From BOG-1155 sp963717985 (GTDB lineage Bacteria > Desulfobacterota > Syntrophorhabdia > Syntrophorhabdales > WCHB1-27): a stretch of DNA of 64,000 bases. The translations under genes were made by a program, and so were the position numbers. Positions 10,018 through 17,420 of this stretch are shown piece by piece. Position 1 is the first letter of the stretch; each line of letters begins with the position of its first letter. The stretch lies in the NCBI GenBank assembly GCA_963717985.1, contig CAVQYC010000005.1, positions 1-64,000 of the forward strand. The letters are read 5' to 3'. A model generated the notes under the pieces. That model saw only the letters and a list, made by a program, of their open reading frames with translations. It had not been told where the DNA came from and ran no database searches.

Positions 10018-10145
10018 GGCTGTTTTCGGCTGGCGCCTAATGAAGATACTGAATATTGTAGGTATATTACTTCTGTCCTGAGCTCACAGCAGAAAGTAAT
10101 AAATAGATAGTCTTCAGTATTTTTATTAGGCATCCCGAAAACGCC
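10018..10145. promoter_or_regulatory. Divergent pair of bipartite regulatory motifs between 9883 gene and PRTRC operon
   Basis: Plus copy: AGTAATA at 10095-10101, 13 bases, then CAGTATTTTTATTAGG at 10115-10130 and CCGAAAACGCC to 10145. Minus copy: AGTAATA (10071-10065), 13 bases, then CAGTATCTTCATTAGG from 10051 and CCGAAAAC to 10018. The two AGTAATA boxes face each other across an imperfect palindrome (TATTACTTCTG and CAGAAAGTAATA). A third full copy lies at 31968-32020, and a copy of the downstream half at 44020-44050. The position 106-168 bases upstream of start codons suggests promoters or operators for an element-encoded regulator or sigma factor. Confidence 0.65.
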
Positions 10146-10222
10146 TCTTGCCCCTCGCGGGCCGCTGAGGCATCAATCCGCTAAAACACATCACAATCAC
10201 CTTAAACAAGGAGGATCTGTCC

Positions 10223-10771
10223 ATGATGATCGATTTTTCGAAAATCGTCGAGCTTGTTCCGGACGGAGGAAGGTTGATCCTGACCTTCACCGCCAAAGCC
10301 GACAAGAATCAGAACGGGGACGAAGGGACAAAAGAGATGAGTATCGTGTTCGCCCAGCAATTCAAAGGCAAAGAGAACGACAATGATTTCTCTCCCATCA
10401 TCATTACCGGCGAAGTTGCCGAGCTGAGCGAGAGCTTCGAATCGACCATCGCCGACATCGCCCGCGACCAAAAGAGGTTGGCGGAACTGAAAACGACAAC
10501 CACCGGCAGAGTCGATCAGAAGAGGAAGCAGCTCAGTGACGCCATCCAGAAGCATACGAAAGCTGCTGAGAAATCCGACCCAAAGAAGGAGGGAGAGCAA
10601 AAGGAGGAAAAGAAGACCGAAGCGAAGGAAGAGAAACCGAAACCGGTCATGGCGGACCTATTCTCCATGTCCCCGGCACGACCGGCCGGAACAGAGACAA
10701 CGGCGGCGGCAACTACAACAGAATCCGAGACCTTTGGGCATGATGCAGATGAGGAGGTGGATCATGGGTGA
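10223..10771 (+). CDS. PRTRC system protein E
   Basis: 182 residues. The N-terminal ~90 match PRTRC protein E (IVELVPDGGRLILTFTAK, then PIIITGEVAELSESF), followed by a lysine/glutamate-rich, probably disordered region from about 95 to 145 and a threonine-rich tail. First gene of the PRTRC cluster, behind AAGGAGG. It overlaps the next gene by 8 bases, indicating translational coupling. Its molecular function is unknown; it is a diagnostic member of the cluster found on plasmids and integrative elements. An ATG at 10226 is an equally possible start. Confidence 0.85.
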   Translation: MMIDFSKIVELVPDGGRLILTFTAKADKNQNGDEGTKEMSIVFAQQFKGKENDNDFSPIIITGEVAELSESFESTIADIARDQKRLAELKTTTTGRVDQKRKQLSDAIQKHTKAAEKSDPKKEGEQKEEKKTEAKEEKPKPVMADLFSMSPARPAGTETTAAATTTESETFGHDADEEVDHG

Positions 10772-11129
10772 GACGAAGCTGGAGGTAAGACCGTTGATCA
10801 GGGTCTTTCGGTACGGAGCGCTAGAGCTCGAGGACCCCGATCCGAAGTTTACCGCCGAGGAGGTGAAGGACTTCTGGGGAGATGTCTATCCGGAACTCAC
10901 CCAGGCCGTGATCGAAGGACCGGACTACAAGGAAGACCGGGCCGAGTATACGTTCAGGCGGGCGGTCGGGACAAAAGGTAGCACGGACGATGGGAAGGAC
11001 AATGGAAACAATGGCAACGAGATAACCGGCATGCTGCAAATTATGGAAGACCTTGCTCGCGCCGTAGCCACTGAGGACCCCGGAGACGACCCGGTCCTTC
11101 CGCCGTGGCAAGAGCTGGAGCCGGTATGA
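10764..11129 (+). CDS. PRTRC system protein C, ubiquitin-like, with a C-terminal extension
   Basis: Residues 1-72 match PRTRC protein C (RVFRYGALELEDPDP, DFWGDVYPELTQAVIEGP, YTFRRAVGTKG), which falls in the prokaryotic ubiquitin-like (Prok_Ub) group. As I recall, family members usually end at or close to the GTKG sequence. Here G72 is followed by 49 more residues, rich in Asp, Gly and Asn and ending in PPWQELEPV. If the protein is a conjugated modifier, the JAB-type protein A encoded three genes on could trim this tail; that is inference. Start 10764 has GAGGAGG upstream and overlaps protein E; the stop overlaps protein F (ATGA). Confidence 0.83.
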   Translation: MGETKLEVRPLIRVFRYGALELEDPDPKFTAEEVKDFWGDVYPELTQAVIEGPDYKEDRAEYTFRRAVGTKGSTDDGKDNGNNGNEITGMLQIMEDLARAVATEDPGDDPVLPPWQELEPV

Positions 11130-12112
11130 CACCCCCGGCCCTCAAGGTAGCGCCCGCCCTGTTTTCGGTACTCGGGATTCTCGACCAACTCGGTTACTTC
11201 AGCGGGACCCTGATACCTTCGGTGCTGACGTTCTATGAAAGCCTGACGGGCAGGGCAATGGACGTCTCGTCCATAGCGAGAGAGAGTCTGGTTAGAACGC
11301 TCATGGGTGAAATCGACAAGGTGACGGCGCCGAGAATCAAGAAACTCCTGCCGGACAACAACGGGCATGGCCGCGACTGCGATTCGGTAACCGTCTCGGT
11401 GAGACATCATTTTGGCGCCAGGGGATGGTATCTCGTGGTCGAGCTGCGAATAGAATTCTATTACACGATGGCGCTCGACTTTCTCGATGGATTGAAGAAA
11501 AAAAGGAGAACCGTTTATCCTATCGTTCGCGATCTTCTGGCTCTGGTGCTCAGGTCAGGGAAGGTCCCGGGAATGATGCCCGATGAGTTATTCGAGTGGC
11601 TCTGCCCCTGCGAGGAAGAAGCGTTCGATGACGAAGAGGACCAGAAGGCGTTCAAAAGAGACAGGGACTTCGCACTGGGCCGCTATGGGTATCACATAAG
11701 AAGCGTCGCCTGCGTGAATGAAAAGGAACAAAAAGCTCTCCTTAAACAGGCTCACGACCGCTTCAAGCGTCTTCGGAAGAAGACATTGACCGGCGAACAA
11801 AGGGCTTTCATCGAGAGCCTGCTCAAGCTGGCCTGCCTCTGCATGGTGAAACAGTACGAACAGCTGGAGCTGCTTCAGCCTGAGAACGATGAAAATGGCA
11901 TGGAGAACTCCTTCGGCGTCCTATGGGGCAGTCAGGATGGCTTCTCCGACTGGTATTTCGAGGCCATGAACGACCAATGGGGCAACAGCGGGCCACCAAG
12001 GATGTGCATCATCGTAAGGAACAGGGACGATCTCGTTCGTGTGTGCGTCATTCTGAGAACGCTCCTGCTTCTTCAGGAGGTGTGGTACTCGCATGACGTC
12101 CTGCGGATATAG
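11126..12112 (+). CDS. PRTRC system protein F
   Basis: 328 residues, matching PRTRC protein F by its position, length and sequence character (an N-terminal LKVAPALFSVLGILDQLGYFSGTLIP-type segment, in the middle a highly charged stretch FDDEEDQKAFKRD, and near the C-terminus DQWGNSGPPRMCIIVRNRDDL). The start codon overlaps the stop of protein C (ATGA). No catalytic motif is apparent and its function is unknown. It is always encoded beside the E1/E2/JAB-like proteins, so it is a candidate substrate, adaptor or specificity factor of that system. Confidence 0.78.
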   Translation: MTPPALKVAPALFSVLGILDQLGYFSGTLIPSVLTFYESLTGRAMDVSSIARESLVRTLMGEIDKVTAPRIKKLLPDNNGHGRDCDSVTVSVRHHFGARGWYLVVELRIEFYYTMALDFLDGLKKKRRTVYPIVRDLLALVLRSGKVPGMMPDELFEWLCPCEEEAFDDEEDQKAFKRDRDFALGRYGYHIRSVACVNEKEQKALLKQAHDRFKRLRKKTLTGEQRAFIESLLKLACLCMVKQYEQLELLQPENDENGMENSFGVLWGSQDGFSDWYFEAMNDQWGNSGPPRMCIIVRNRDDLVRVCVILRTLLLLQEVWYSHDVLRI

Positions 12113-12135
12113 CCCGTTGTGAAGGAGGATCACTT

Positions 12136-12864
12136 ATGGAAATTGAAATTGCCGTGGATCGGAAGCTTATCGCTCAGCATGCCCTCGTTATCTATGGTTA
12201 TGAAAAGGACCCGCGATGCGAGGAGCCGGCAAACAGCATTGATCACTACATCACGAAACACAGAATCGATCGGGAAGGCAGGCTCCTCGAGGGAGCGCCG
12301 CTCACCAGAGAAGCACTCCGCAAAATTTGTTCCCTTGTCATCCCCTCTCTTCAAACCATGGAGTACATTCCCGACAAAGTGCTTGCCTATGCTCCCGGCA
12401 CGGCGATTCTCTGGTGGACCCAGAGTGCCACGAGGCGCGTTTTCTTTACGAAAGAAACGGGTTTGAGATCGGGTGCCTACCCGCTGCCGGCGACGCTGTT
12501 CCTTGCCGTCAATCGGGCTCTCCACACGTGGGCCCTCGCCACAGGAGTGAGGCCCGAGCCCAGCACTCCCATCTACCGCAGCCCTTTCTTCAATGTCTAC
12601 GAAGGCGGGACGTGCTGCATGGGGAACATCAATCTTCCCCGGAACGCATCGCCGGGAGACATTAACGATTGGGAAAAGGCTTTCTTCGACGGTGCCTGCA
12701 ACGGGCACATCGCGCCGAAGTTGCAGGGGATCGACTCTTACGGGCTATGGAAGAGCATCGAGGGAAGAAATGAATTCCCCCAAGACTATCTCGTCCCCTG
12801 CGGGGCCGTGCAGGACGTCATCAAGTCAGCAGCAGAAAGGAGGCCGCCATGGACACAAATCTGA
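12136..12864 (+). CDS. PRTRC system protein B (prokaryotic E2-like, family D)
   Basis: 242 residues. The family belongs to the prokaryotic E2 group D (Prok-E2_D), thought to carry an activated ubiquitin-like protein on a cysteine. The candidate cysteines are C160 and C161 in the motif EGGTCCMGN, preceded by SPFFNVY; the family usually has a Cys at this site. A Trp/Thr-rich block (ILWWTQSATRRVFFT) lies near residues 93-107. A good Shine-Dalgarno (GGAGG) precedes the ATG. The 3' end overlaps protein A by 16 bases. The E2-like role follows from family knowledge and has not been shown for this protein. Confidence 0.83.
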   Translation: MEIEIAVDRKLIAQHALVIYGYEKDPRCEEPANSIDHYITKHRIDREGRLLEGAPLTREALRKICSLVIPSLQTMEYIPDKVLAYAPGTAILWWTQSATRRVFFTKETGLRSGAYPLPATLFLAVNRALHTWALATGVRPEPSTPIYRSPFFNVYEGGTCCMGNINLPRNASPGDINDWEKAFFDGACNGHIAPKLQGIDSYGLWKSIEGRNEFPQDYLVPCGAVQDVIKSAAERRPPWTQI

Positions 12865-13478
12865 AAGACCGTCTTATCCAGGAACGGTTCCCCACCATTA
12901 TGGTGCCGAGGTATGAGGACCTTTCCCCGTGCCCCAGGCATCAAACCCGCCTTCTGATGGCCCGCGGGGGACTCTACATCGATACCTCGCAGCCCTTCGG
13001 GGCCTTCCGGCGCTGTTTGTGGTTCGCCGACAGAGATCTCCCTTATGGGGAGGTCGCAGAGGCGGATGACTTTTCGGCGATCTTGAAGGATTCCCAGGTA
13101 ACGGCCATTTTCGAGAATTGCATCCTGCCGCAGTCGGCGGAATATGCAGAGGGTAACCGGGAATGGGCCGGCTGGATCGTATTGAGAAAGGAAGAAGGCT
13201 ACTCCTACCTGCCGCTCGATTTTGAAGCCACTGCGGCGAGCGTATTCATCAGGCAAAGGCCGGTCCTTCCAGAGGATACCCATCTCGTCATCGATGTCCA
13301 CAGCCACGGCCGAATGAAAGCCTTCTTCTCTTCGACGGACGACGTTGATGACTCAGGCGGGGTAAGGCTCTCGGTCGTGCTGGGCAGCCATTCCAAGAAC
13401 GAGGGGAAACACAACTTCCTGTATAAATGCCGAGCAGTCGTGGAAGGATTTTTCTTCGATTTGGAGGTAGACCCATGA
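12849..13478 (+). CDS. PRTRC system protein A (JAB/MPN-type metallopeptidase)
   Basis: 209 residues with a complete JAMM signature: IDVHSHG, then ten residues from the second His to Asp in FFSSTDD (H-x-H-x10-D, with the Ser at the expected position). An upstream Glu needed for catalysis may be E126 in DFEAT or a neighbour. JAB proteins of this kind cut isopeptide bonds or remove C-terminal extensions from ubiquitin-like proteins, which makes protein C with its tail a natural substrate. It overlaps the ThiF gene by ATGA. Confidence 0.85.
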   Translation: MDTNLKDRLIQERFPTIMVPRYEDLSPCPRHQTRLLMARGGLYIDTSQPFGAFRRCLWFADRDLPYGEVAEADDFSAILKDSQVTAIFENCILPQSAEYAEGNREWAGWIVLRKEEGYSYLPLDFEATAASVFIRQRPVLPEDTHLVIDVHSHGRMKAFFSSTDDVDDSGGVRLSVVLGSHSKNEGKHNFLYKCRAVVEGFFFDLEVDP

Positions 13479-14296
13479 CCCCGTTGCGGCACTATGTGCA
13501 TCCGTCCATCGTCGCAAGCCGCCGGCCGATTGATATTACCCTGATAGGGGCGGGGGGAACGGGCAGCCAGATAGTGTCCGGGCTCGCCAGAATGAACCAG
13601 GCCCTAAAGGCCCTCGGCAGCTCCGGCCTTCACGTCCGGGTTTTCGACGGAGATAGCGTGAACCAGTCGAACGTGGGGCGACAGCTCTTTTCTCCCTCAG
13701 ACATAGGCAAGAACAAGGCGGTCGTCCTTCTCACCCGGCTCAACATGTTTTTCGGGACGAGCTGGGAGGCTCATTCATACAATGCGTCAAAGGGTTTACG
13801 CCTCCCCGGCGGCATCGTAATATCAGCCGTTGACGACGTGGACACGCGATATCTTATCAGGGACATCGGGAAGAACAGCGGGGCCGTTTACTGGGTTGAT
13901 ACCGGAAATACAACCAGCACCGGTCAGGTGGTACTCGGGACGCTCAACAAGGTTGCCCAGCCTAAAAAATCCTGCCCCGAACACCTGCCCCATGTTCTCG
14001 ATCTCTACCAGGGGATTATGGAGGAGGAGTCTCGCAAGCCCTACCAAGGCCCAAGCTGTTCGCTCCAGGAATCTCTTGCGAGACAGGACCTCTTCGTCAA
14101 CCAGTGGGTGGCCACCTGCGCGCTGGAGATCATCTGGAAGATGTTCAGATATGGGCAGGTAAAGGTGCACGGCGCCTTCGTCAATCTCAGCAGCATGGCC
14201 GTGAGGCCTCTTCCCATCAGTCCGGCCGTGTGGGAATCGATGGGGTGGAAGCTTCCGAAACGGAAAAAGAGAGATGAACATCGAAAAGCGGCATAA
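13475..14296 (+). CDS. PRTRC system ThiF-family E1-like adenylating protein
   Basis: 273 residues with the E1/ThiF nucleotide site IGAGGTGSQ (about residues 24-32), the FDGDSVNQSNVGRQ motif that contacts ATP and Mg, and DIGKNKA. A candidate catalytic Cys is in KKSCPEH. E1-like proteins adenylate the C-terminal Gly of a ubiquitin-like protein and pass it to a thiol. It closes the PRTRC operon, whose genes overlap or are a few bases apart, and a strong terminator follows. ParB, which belongs to typical PRTRC clusters, is absent here. Confidence 0.87.
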   Translation: MTPLRHYVHPSIVASRRPIDITLIGAGGTGSQIVSGLARMNQALKALGSSGLHVRVFDGDSVNQSNVGRQLFSPSDIGKNKAVVLLTRLNMFFGTSWEAHSYNASKGLRLPGGIVISAVDDVDTRYLIRDIGKNSGAVYWVDTGNTTSTGQVVLGTLNKVAQPKKSCPEHLPHVLDLYQGIMEEESRKPYQGPSCSLQESLARQDLFVNQWVATCALEIIWKMFRYGQVKVHGAFVNLSSMAVRPLPISPAVWESMGWKLPKRKKRDEHRKAA

Positions 14297-14313
14297 CAAA
14301 ACAGCATCACTTT

Positions 14314-14339
14314 AAGGGTGGCTCCGGCCACCCTTTTTT
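14314..14339 (+). terminator. Rho-independent terminator of the PRTRC operon
   Basis: A 9-bp stem (AAGGGTGGC at 14314-14322 with GCCACCCTT at 14327-14335) and short loop, running into six T at 14334-14339, 18 bases after the ThiF stop codon. It marks the end of the operon and the border of the catabolic cargo. Confidence 0.88.
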
Positions 14340-14398
14340 GTCGGGGTTTGCTGTCGGCCTGTCGTAACGGCAAAACAAAATCACGACCAGGTTTTGGT

Positions 14399-15049
14399 TT
14401 ACCGATAAAAATCGACTACTTCGGAAAGAGGTTTTCTTCTTGTCTTTGGCTCCTCGTCTGGCCAGCCGAATGAAACGAGGGCGGTAAGGTCGAATCCCAC
14501 AGGTGCTTTGAGTACGCTTTCAATGTCGGTTTTCGCGAGAAGAGGGCCAACCATCCAGAGGGATCCGATGCCCTGTGCGTGAAGCGCGAGGACCATATAG
14601 GCGATGGCCGCGGCGATGCTCTGGAGCCCCGAGTTGGCGAATCGCCTGGCGTCGAGCATCTCCTGGGCGGAGGGATCAACTTTCACCCTCTCTTTCAGTA
14701 TCAGGTCCGCGACACTCTGGTACTGGGACATCAGGACTGCAATTACTCCCGGGGCATGGCGGAAAAAGGAAGCGTTAAGGACCCACCGCTTGACATCCGC
14801 ACCAAATCTGTCGGCCTCGGGCCAGGTCCCCACGGTGTCAACCCTGCGCTGCACCGCGTCGGCAATTGTTGTAATCAGATTCCGGTTGGAAATATAGACG
14901 AATCTCCAGTTCTGAAAATTTCCTCCGTTCGGCGCCCAGGTAGCCAATTCTAAAGCCTTAAGGACCATTTCCTCGGGTATGGGATCCGATTTCCACTTCC
15001 TGATCGAACGACGGCTCTTGATCAACTGTTCCAGACTTTGCAAATCCAC
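14399..15049 (-). CDS. Nitroreductase-family FMN oxidoreductase
   Basis: About 216 residues with the family features: an N-terminal SRRSIRKWKSDPIPEEMVLKALE helix, the FMN-binding segment ATWAPNGGNFQNWRF and a C-terminal LVSFGWPDEEPKTRRKPLSEVV. These flavoproteins reduce nitroaromatics, quinones or enone-type substrates with NAD(P)H. A GTG at 15049 is chosen because AAAGGAGG precedes it by five bases; a longer form from an ATG at 15118 lacks such a site. It lies beside the TetR gene and may be under the same control. Substrate unknown. Confidence 0.82.
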   Translation of the reverse strand: MDLQSLEQLIKSRRSIRKWKSDPIPEEMVLKALELATWAPNGGNFQNWRFVYISNRNLITTIADAVQRRVDTVGTWPEADRFGADVKRWVLNASFFRHAPGVIAVLMSQYQSVADLILKERVKVDPSAQEMLDARRFANSGLQSIAAAIAYMVLALHAQGIGSLWMVGPLLAKTDIESVLKAPVGFDLTALVSFGWPDEEPKTRRKPLSEVVDFYR

Positions 15050-15217
15050 GGGTTCCTCCTTTGAGTTTAAAAGCGTCCTGTAGGCCGGCAAGCCGACGAC
15101 TTTTGCGCCGGCAGCCATCTTCTATAGCCTTTGAAAGGAATTAAGAAAATGGGTTGTTGTCAAAGTTTTTTCATCCAACGCTCAGGTACTTTAGCGGCAG
15201 ACTGTGAAGAGTAAGAA

Positions 15218-15835
15218 CTATCGCTTGAGGCCTAGCGCATTAAGGACGAGCGTTTCCGCGAGATCGGTAATCGCATCAATGTTCTCCTTCCTGGTGAAAT
15301 CAAACCAATAGGTTGTCCACGTTAACATACCCAAAAGGAAGAGGGCTGCCCAGGAGGGTTTGATGTCCGCACTGATCTTTCCCTTATTCTGAACCTGCTC
15401 TATAGTGCTAGCGAGCACAGTATAATGTCTTTTCCAGACTGCTCTTACCTCTCGAAGATTCTTGTCTTTAGTGGCAAGAGAGTCGTGTATGAGAATTCTC
15501 AAGTCCGGATAGACGCAAATGCATTCTTTCATGTAGGTACGAACCATAAAACTTAGCCGCTCCTCAGGGTCATCGATAGCGACAGCCTTCTCGAGGTAGG
15601 GCTTCAAATCCCTTTCCATCGAAGCCACATGGACTGCGAGAAAGAGCTTACGGCTGCTTCGGAAGTAATGATACAGGGTTGGTCTAGTAAGCTTCGCAGC
15701 AGCGCATATATCGGTCATCGAAGCGGAAGCCGAGCTTCCCTTTTTGACGAGAACTTGCCTGGCCGCCTGGATAATCCTGGCCTTTGTCTTTTCTGAAGAA
15801 GCCTTCTTCTTGTCGGTGGTTTTCACAGGTCCCAC
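15218..15835 (-). CDS. TetR/AcrR-family transcriptional regulator
   Basis: 205 residues. The helix-turn-helix is typical: ARIIQAARQVLVKKG, then MTDICAAAKLTRPTLYHYFRSSRKLFLAV. The C-terminal ligand domain (about 80-200) is less conserved. It is divergent from the molybdenum hydroxylase operon across a 223-base region with several inverted repeats, so it probably represses that operon and itself and responds to the substrate or its CoA ester. The predicted start is a GTG with only a weak ribosome site; a second GTG three codons later is possible. Confidence 0.83.
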   Translation of the reverse strand: MGPVKTTDKKKASSEKTKARIIQAARQVLVKKGSSASASMTDICAAAKLTRPTLYHYFRSSRKLFLAVHVASMERDLKPYLEKAVAIDDPEERLSFMVRTYMKECICVYPDLRILIHDSLATKDKNLREVRAVWKRHYTVLASTIEQVQNKGKISADIKPSWAALFLLGMLTWTTYWFDFTRKENIDAITDLAETLVLNALGLKR

Positions 15836-15917
15836 TATATGAACTTCTGAGCTCGTTATCTATTCTAACCGCACGAATGCGAGTTGTCAATTTGTTTGAA
15901 TATCAGTGATAAATCAA

Positions 15918-16032
15918 CAGATTGATATCTGTAACAAAAAAAAGTGTTGACAACAGTGTATTCCATATTTATTATAAACATGTATGTAACTTTACAGTTA
16001 TGTAAATAGAATATATGCTGCATAGCAGCATA
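15918..16032 (+). promoter_or_regulatory. Promoter and candidate TetR operators for the molybdenum hydroxylase operon
   Basis: A near-consensus sigma-70 promoter: TTGACA at 15947-15952, 17 bases, TATTAT at 15970-15975. Around it are three inverted repeats: CAGAT-4-ATCTG at 15918-15931, TGTAA-CT-TTACA at 15985-15996 near the expected transcription start, and TATGCTGC-ATA-GCAGCATA at 16014-16032 just before the ribosome site. TATGTAA also recurs directly at 15983 and 15999. The repeat overlapping the start region is the best operator candidate. Confidence 0.65.
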
Positions 16033-16058
16033 ACTACTCGTCATTGTGAGGAGGTAGC

Positions 16059-16949
16059 ATGGCTCTATTCTTCAGACGATTACCAAGATTTAAGTATCTT
16101 TCTCCGACGAGTCTCGACGAAGCCTTGTCCATTGTGGCAGCGGAGCATGAAAAAGCCAGACTTCTTGCGGGCGGAACCGATCTGATACCTCAGGTGAAGC
16201 GTCGGGAAATCGATGCTCCCGAATACGTAGTTGACTTAAAAAGGATTCCTGGGCTCGACGCGATCACCTACGACCGGCAGCTCGGTCTAAAGATAGGCGC
16301 GTTGGCCACTATTGCTGCGGTGGAACAGTCATTTGAGGTGCGTAAGCATTTCCCTATTCTCTCTGAGGCGGCATCAGTCATGGCTTCCCCGCAGGTGAGA
16401 AACAGGGGAACATTTGTGGGAAACATCTGCAACGCCGTTCCGTCTGCTGACAGTGCTCCCCCGCTTCTCGCTCTCGGAGCCAGCGTAAGAATTAAAGGGG
16501 CCAACGCGGAAAGGGTTGTTCCGTTAGACCAGTTCTTTACCGGTCCCCGAAAGACGGTTCTTGGTCCGGATGAAATTGTCGTCGATATCTCGGTTCCCCC
16601 ACTGTCTACTGAAAGCAGCGGTGTCTACCTGAAGCTTTCACCGCGCCATTCCATGGACCTTGCCGTGGTTGGAGTTGCTGTCGAAGGAACGTGCAAAAAC
16701 GGCGTGTGCAGTGATATTAGGATCGCCCTTGGTGCTGTTGCGCCAACGCCGGTGCGGGCGCCGGTGGCTGAGTTGATGCTTCAGGGACAGAAGATCACCC
16801 AGGAACTCATCGACGAGGCGGCGAAAAACGTCATCACCCAGTGCAGTCCGATCGACGACCACCGGGCGTCCGCCGAGTACCGTTGCGATATGGTGTACGT
16901 GATGGCGAGACGGGCACTGAGTCAAGTTTTCTTGGATAGGAGGATATGA
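16059..16949 (+). CDS. Molybdenum hydroxylase, FAD-binding subunit (CoxM/HcrB type)
   Basis: 296 residues. The FAD-binding loops are visible: LLAGGTDLIPQVKRRE near residue 36 and ASPQVRNRGTFVGNICNAVPSADSAPPLLAL near 110-140. It passes electrons between the Fe-S subunit and an acceptor. 4-hydroxybenzoyl-CoA reductase HcrB carries an extra ~40-residue insert with four Cys for a [4Fe-4S] cluster; the length here and the lack of a Cys cluster show that this insert is absent, so an ordinary hydroxylase or dehydrogenase direction is more likely. First gene of the operon; its stop overlaps the next start (ATGATG). Confidence 0.85.
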   Translation: MALFFRRLPRFKYLSPTSLDEALSIVAAEHEKARLLAGGTDLIPQVKRREIDAPEYVVDLKRIPGLDAITYDRQLGLKIGALATIAAVEQSFEVRKHFPILSEAASVMASPQVRNRGTFVGNICNAVPSADSAPPLLALGASVRIKGANAERVVPLDQFFTGPRKTVLGPDEIVVDISVPPLSTESSGVYLKLSPRHSMDLAVVGVAVEGTCKNGVCSDIRIALGAVAPTPVRAPVAELMLQGQKITQELIDEAAKNVITQCSPIDDHRASAEYRCDMVYVMARRALSQVFLDRRI

Positions 16950-17416
16950 TGGACCAGATAACTATATCGGTGAACGGAAAAGAATGTGAACTCCAAGTTA
17001 AGCCGTGGGCAACGCTGCTTGATGTCATACGAGAGGACCTCGGGCTCACAGGCACCAAGGAGGGCTGCGGCATGGGCGAGTGCGGAGCCTGCACGGTAAT
17101 CATGGACGGCCAGATTGTAAATGCTTGCCTGATATTGGCAGTGGAGGCGAATGGCAAGACGATCACCACTATAGAAGGTCTTTCCAACGGCGAGGATCTT
17201 CACCCCATACAGCAGGCCTTCGTGGAAATAGGGGGACTTCAGTGCGGGTTCTGTACCCCAGGGATGGTTCTCTCCACTAAGGCTCTTCTCGACAGGAATC
17301 AAGACCCTACCGACGATGAGATACGCAAAGGCCTTGAAGGTAATTTCTGCCGCTGTACAGGTTATACGAAGATCATAGAGTCGGTGAAGGATGCCGCACG
17401 GAAACTCAGGGGGTAG
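16946..17416 (+). CDS. Molybdenum hydroxylase, [2Fe-2S] subunit (CoxS type)
   Basis: 156 residues with both cluster motifs: the plant-ferredoxin-type GCGMGECGACTV (with a later Cys in VNACLIL) and the helical-domain pair GLQCGFCTPGM and GNFCRCTGYTKI. It relays electrons from the molybdenum site to FAD. Translation is coupled to the FAD subunit. Length and spacing are normal for the family. Confidence 0.92.
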   Translation: MMDQITISVNGKECELQVKPWATLLDVIREDLGLTGTKEGCGMGECGACTVIMDGQIVNACLILAVEANGKTITTIEGLSNGEDLHPIQQAFVEIGGLQCGFCTPGMVLSTKALLDRNQDPTDDEIRKGLEGNFCRCTGYTKIIESVKDAARKLRG

Positions 17417-17420
17417 AGAC

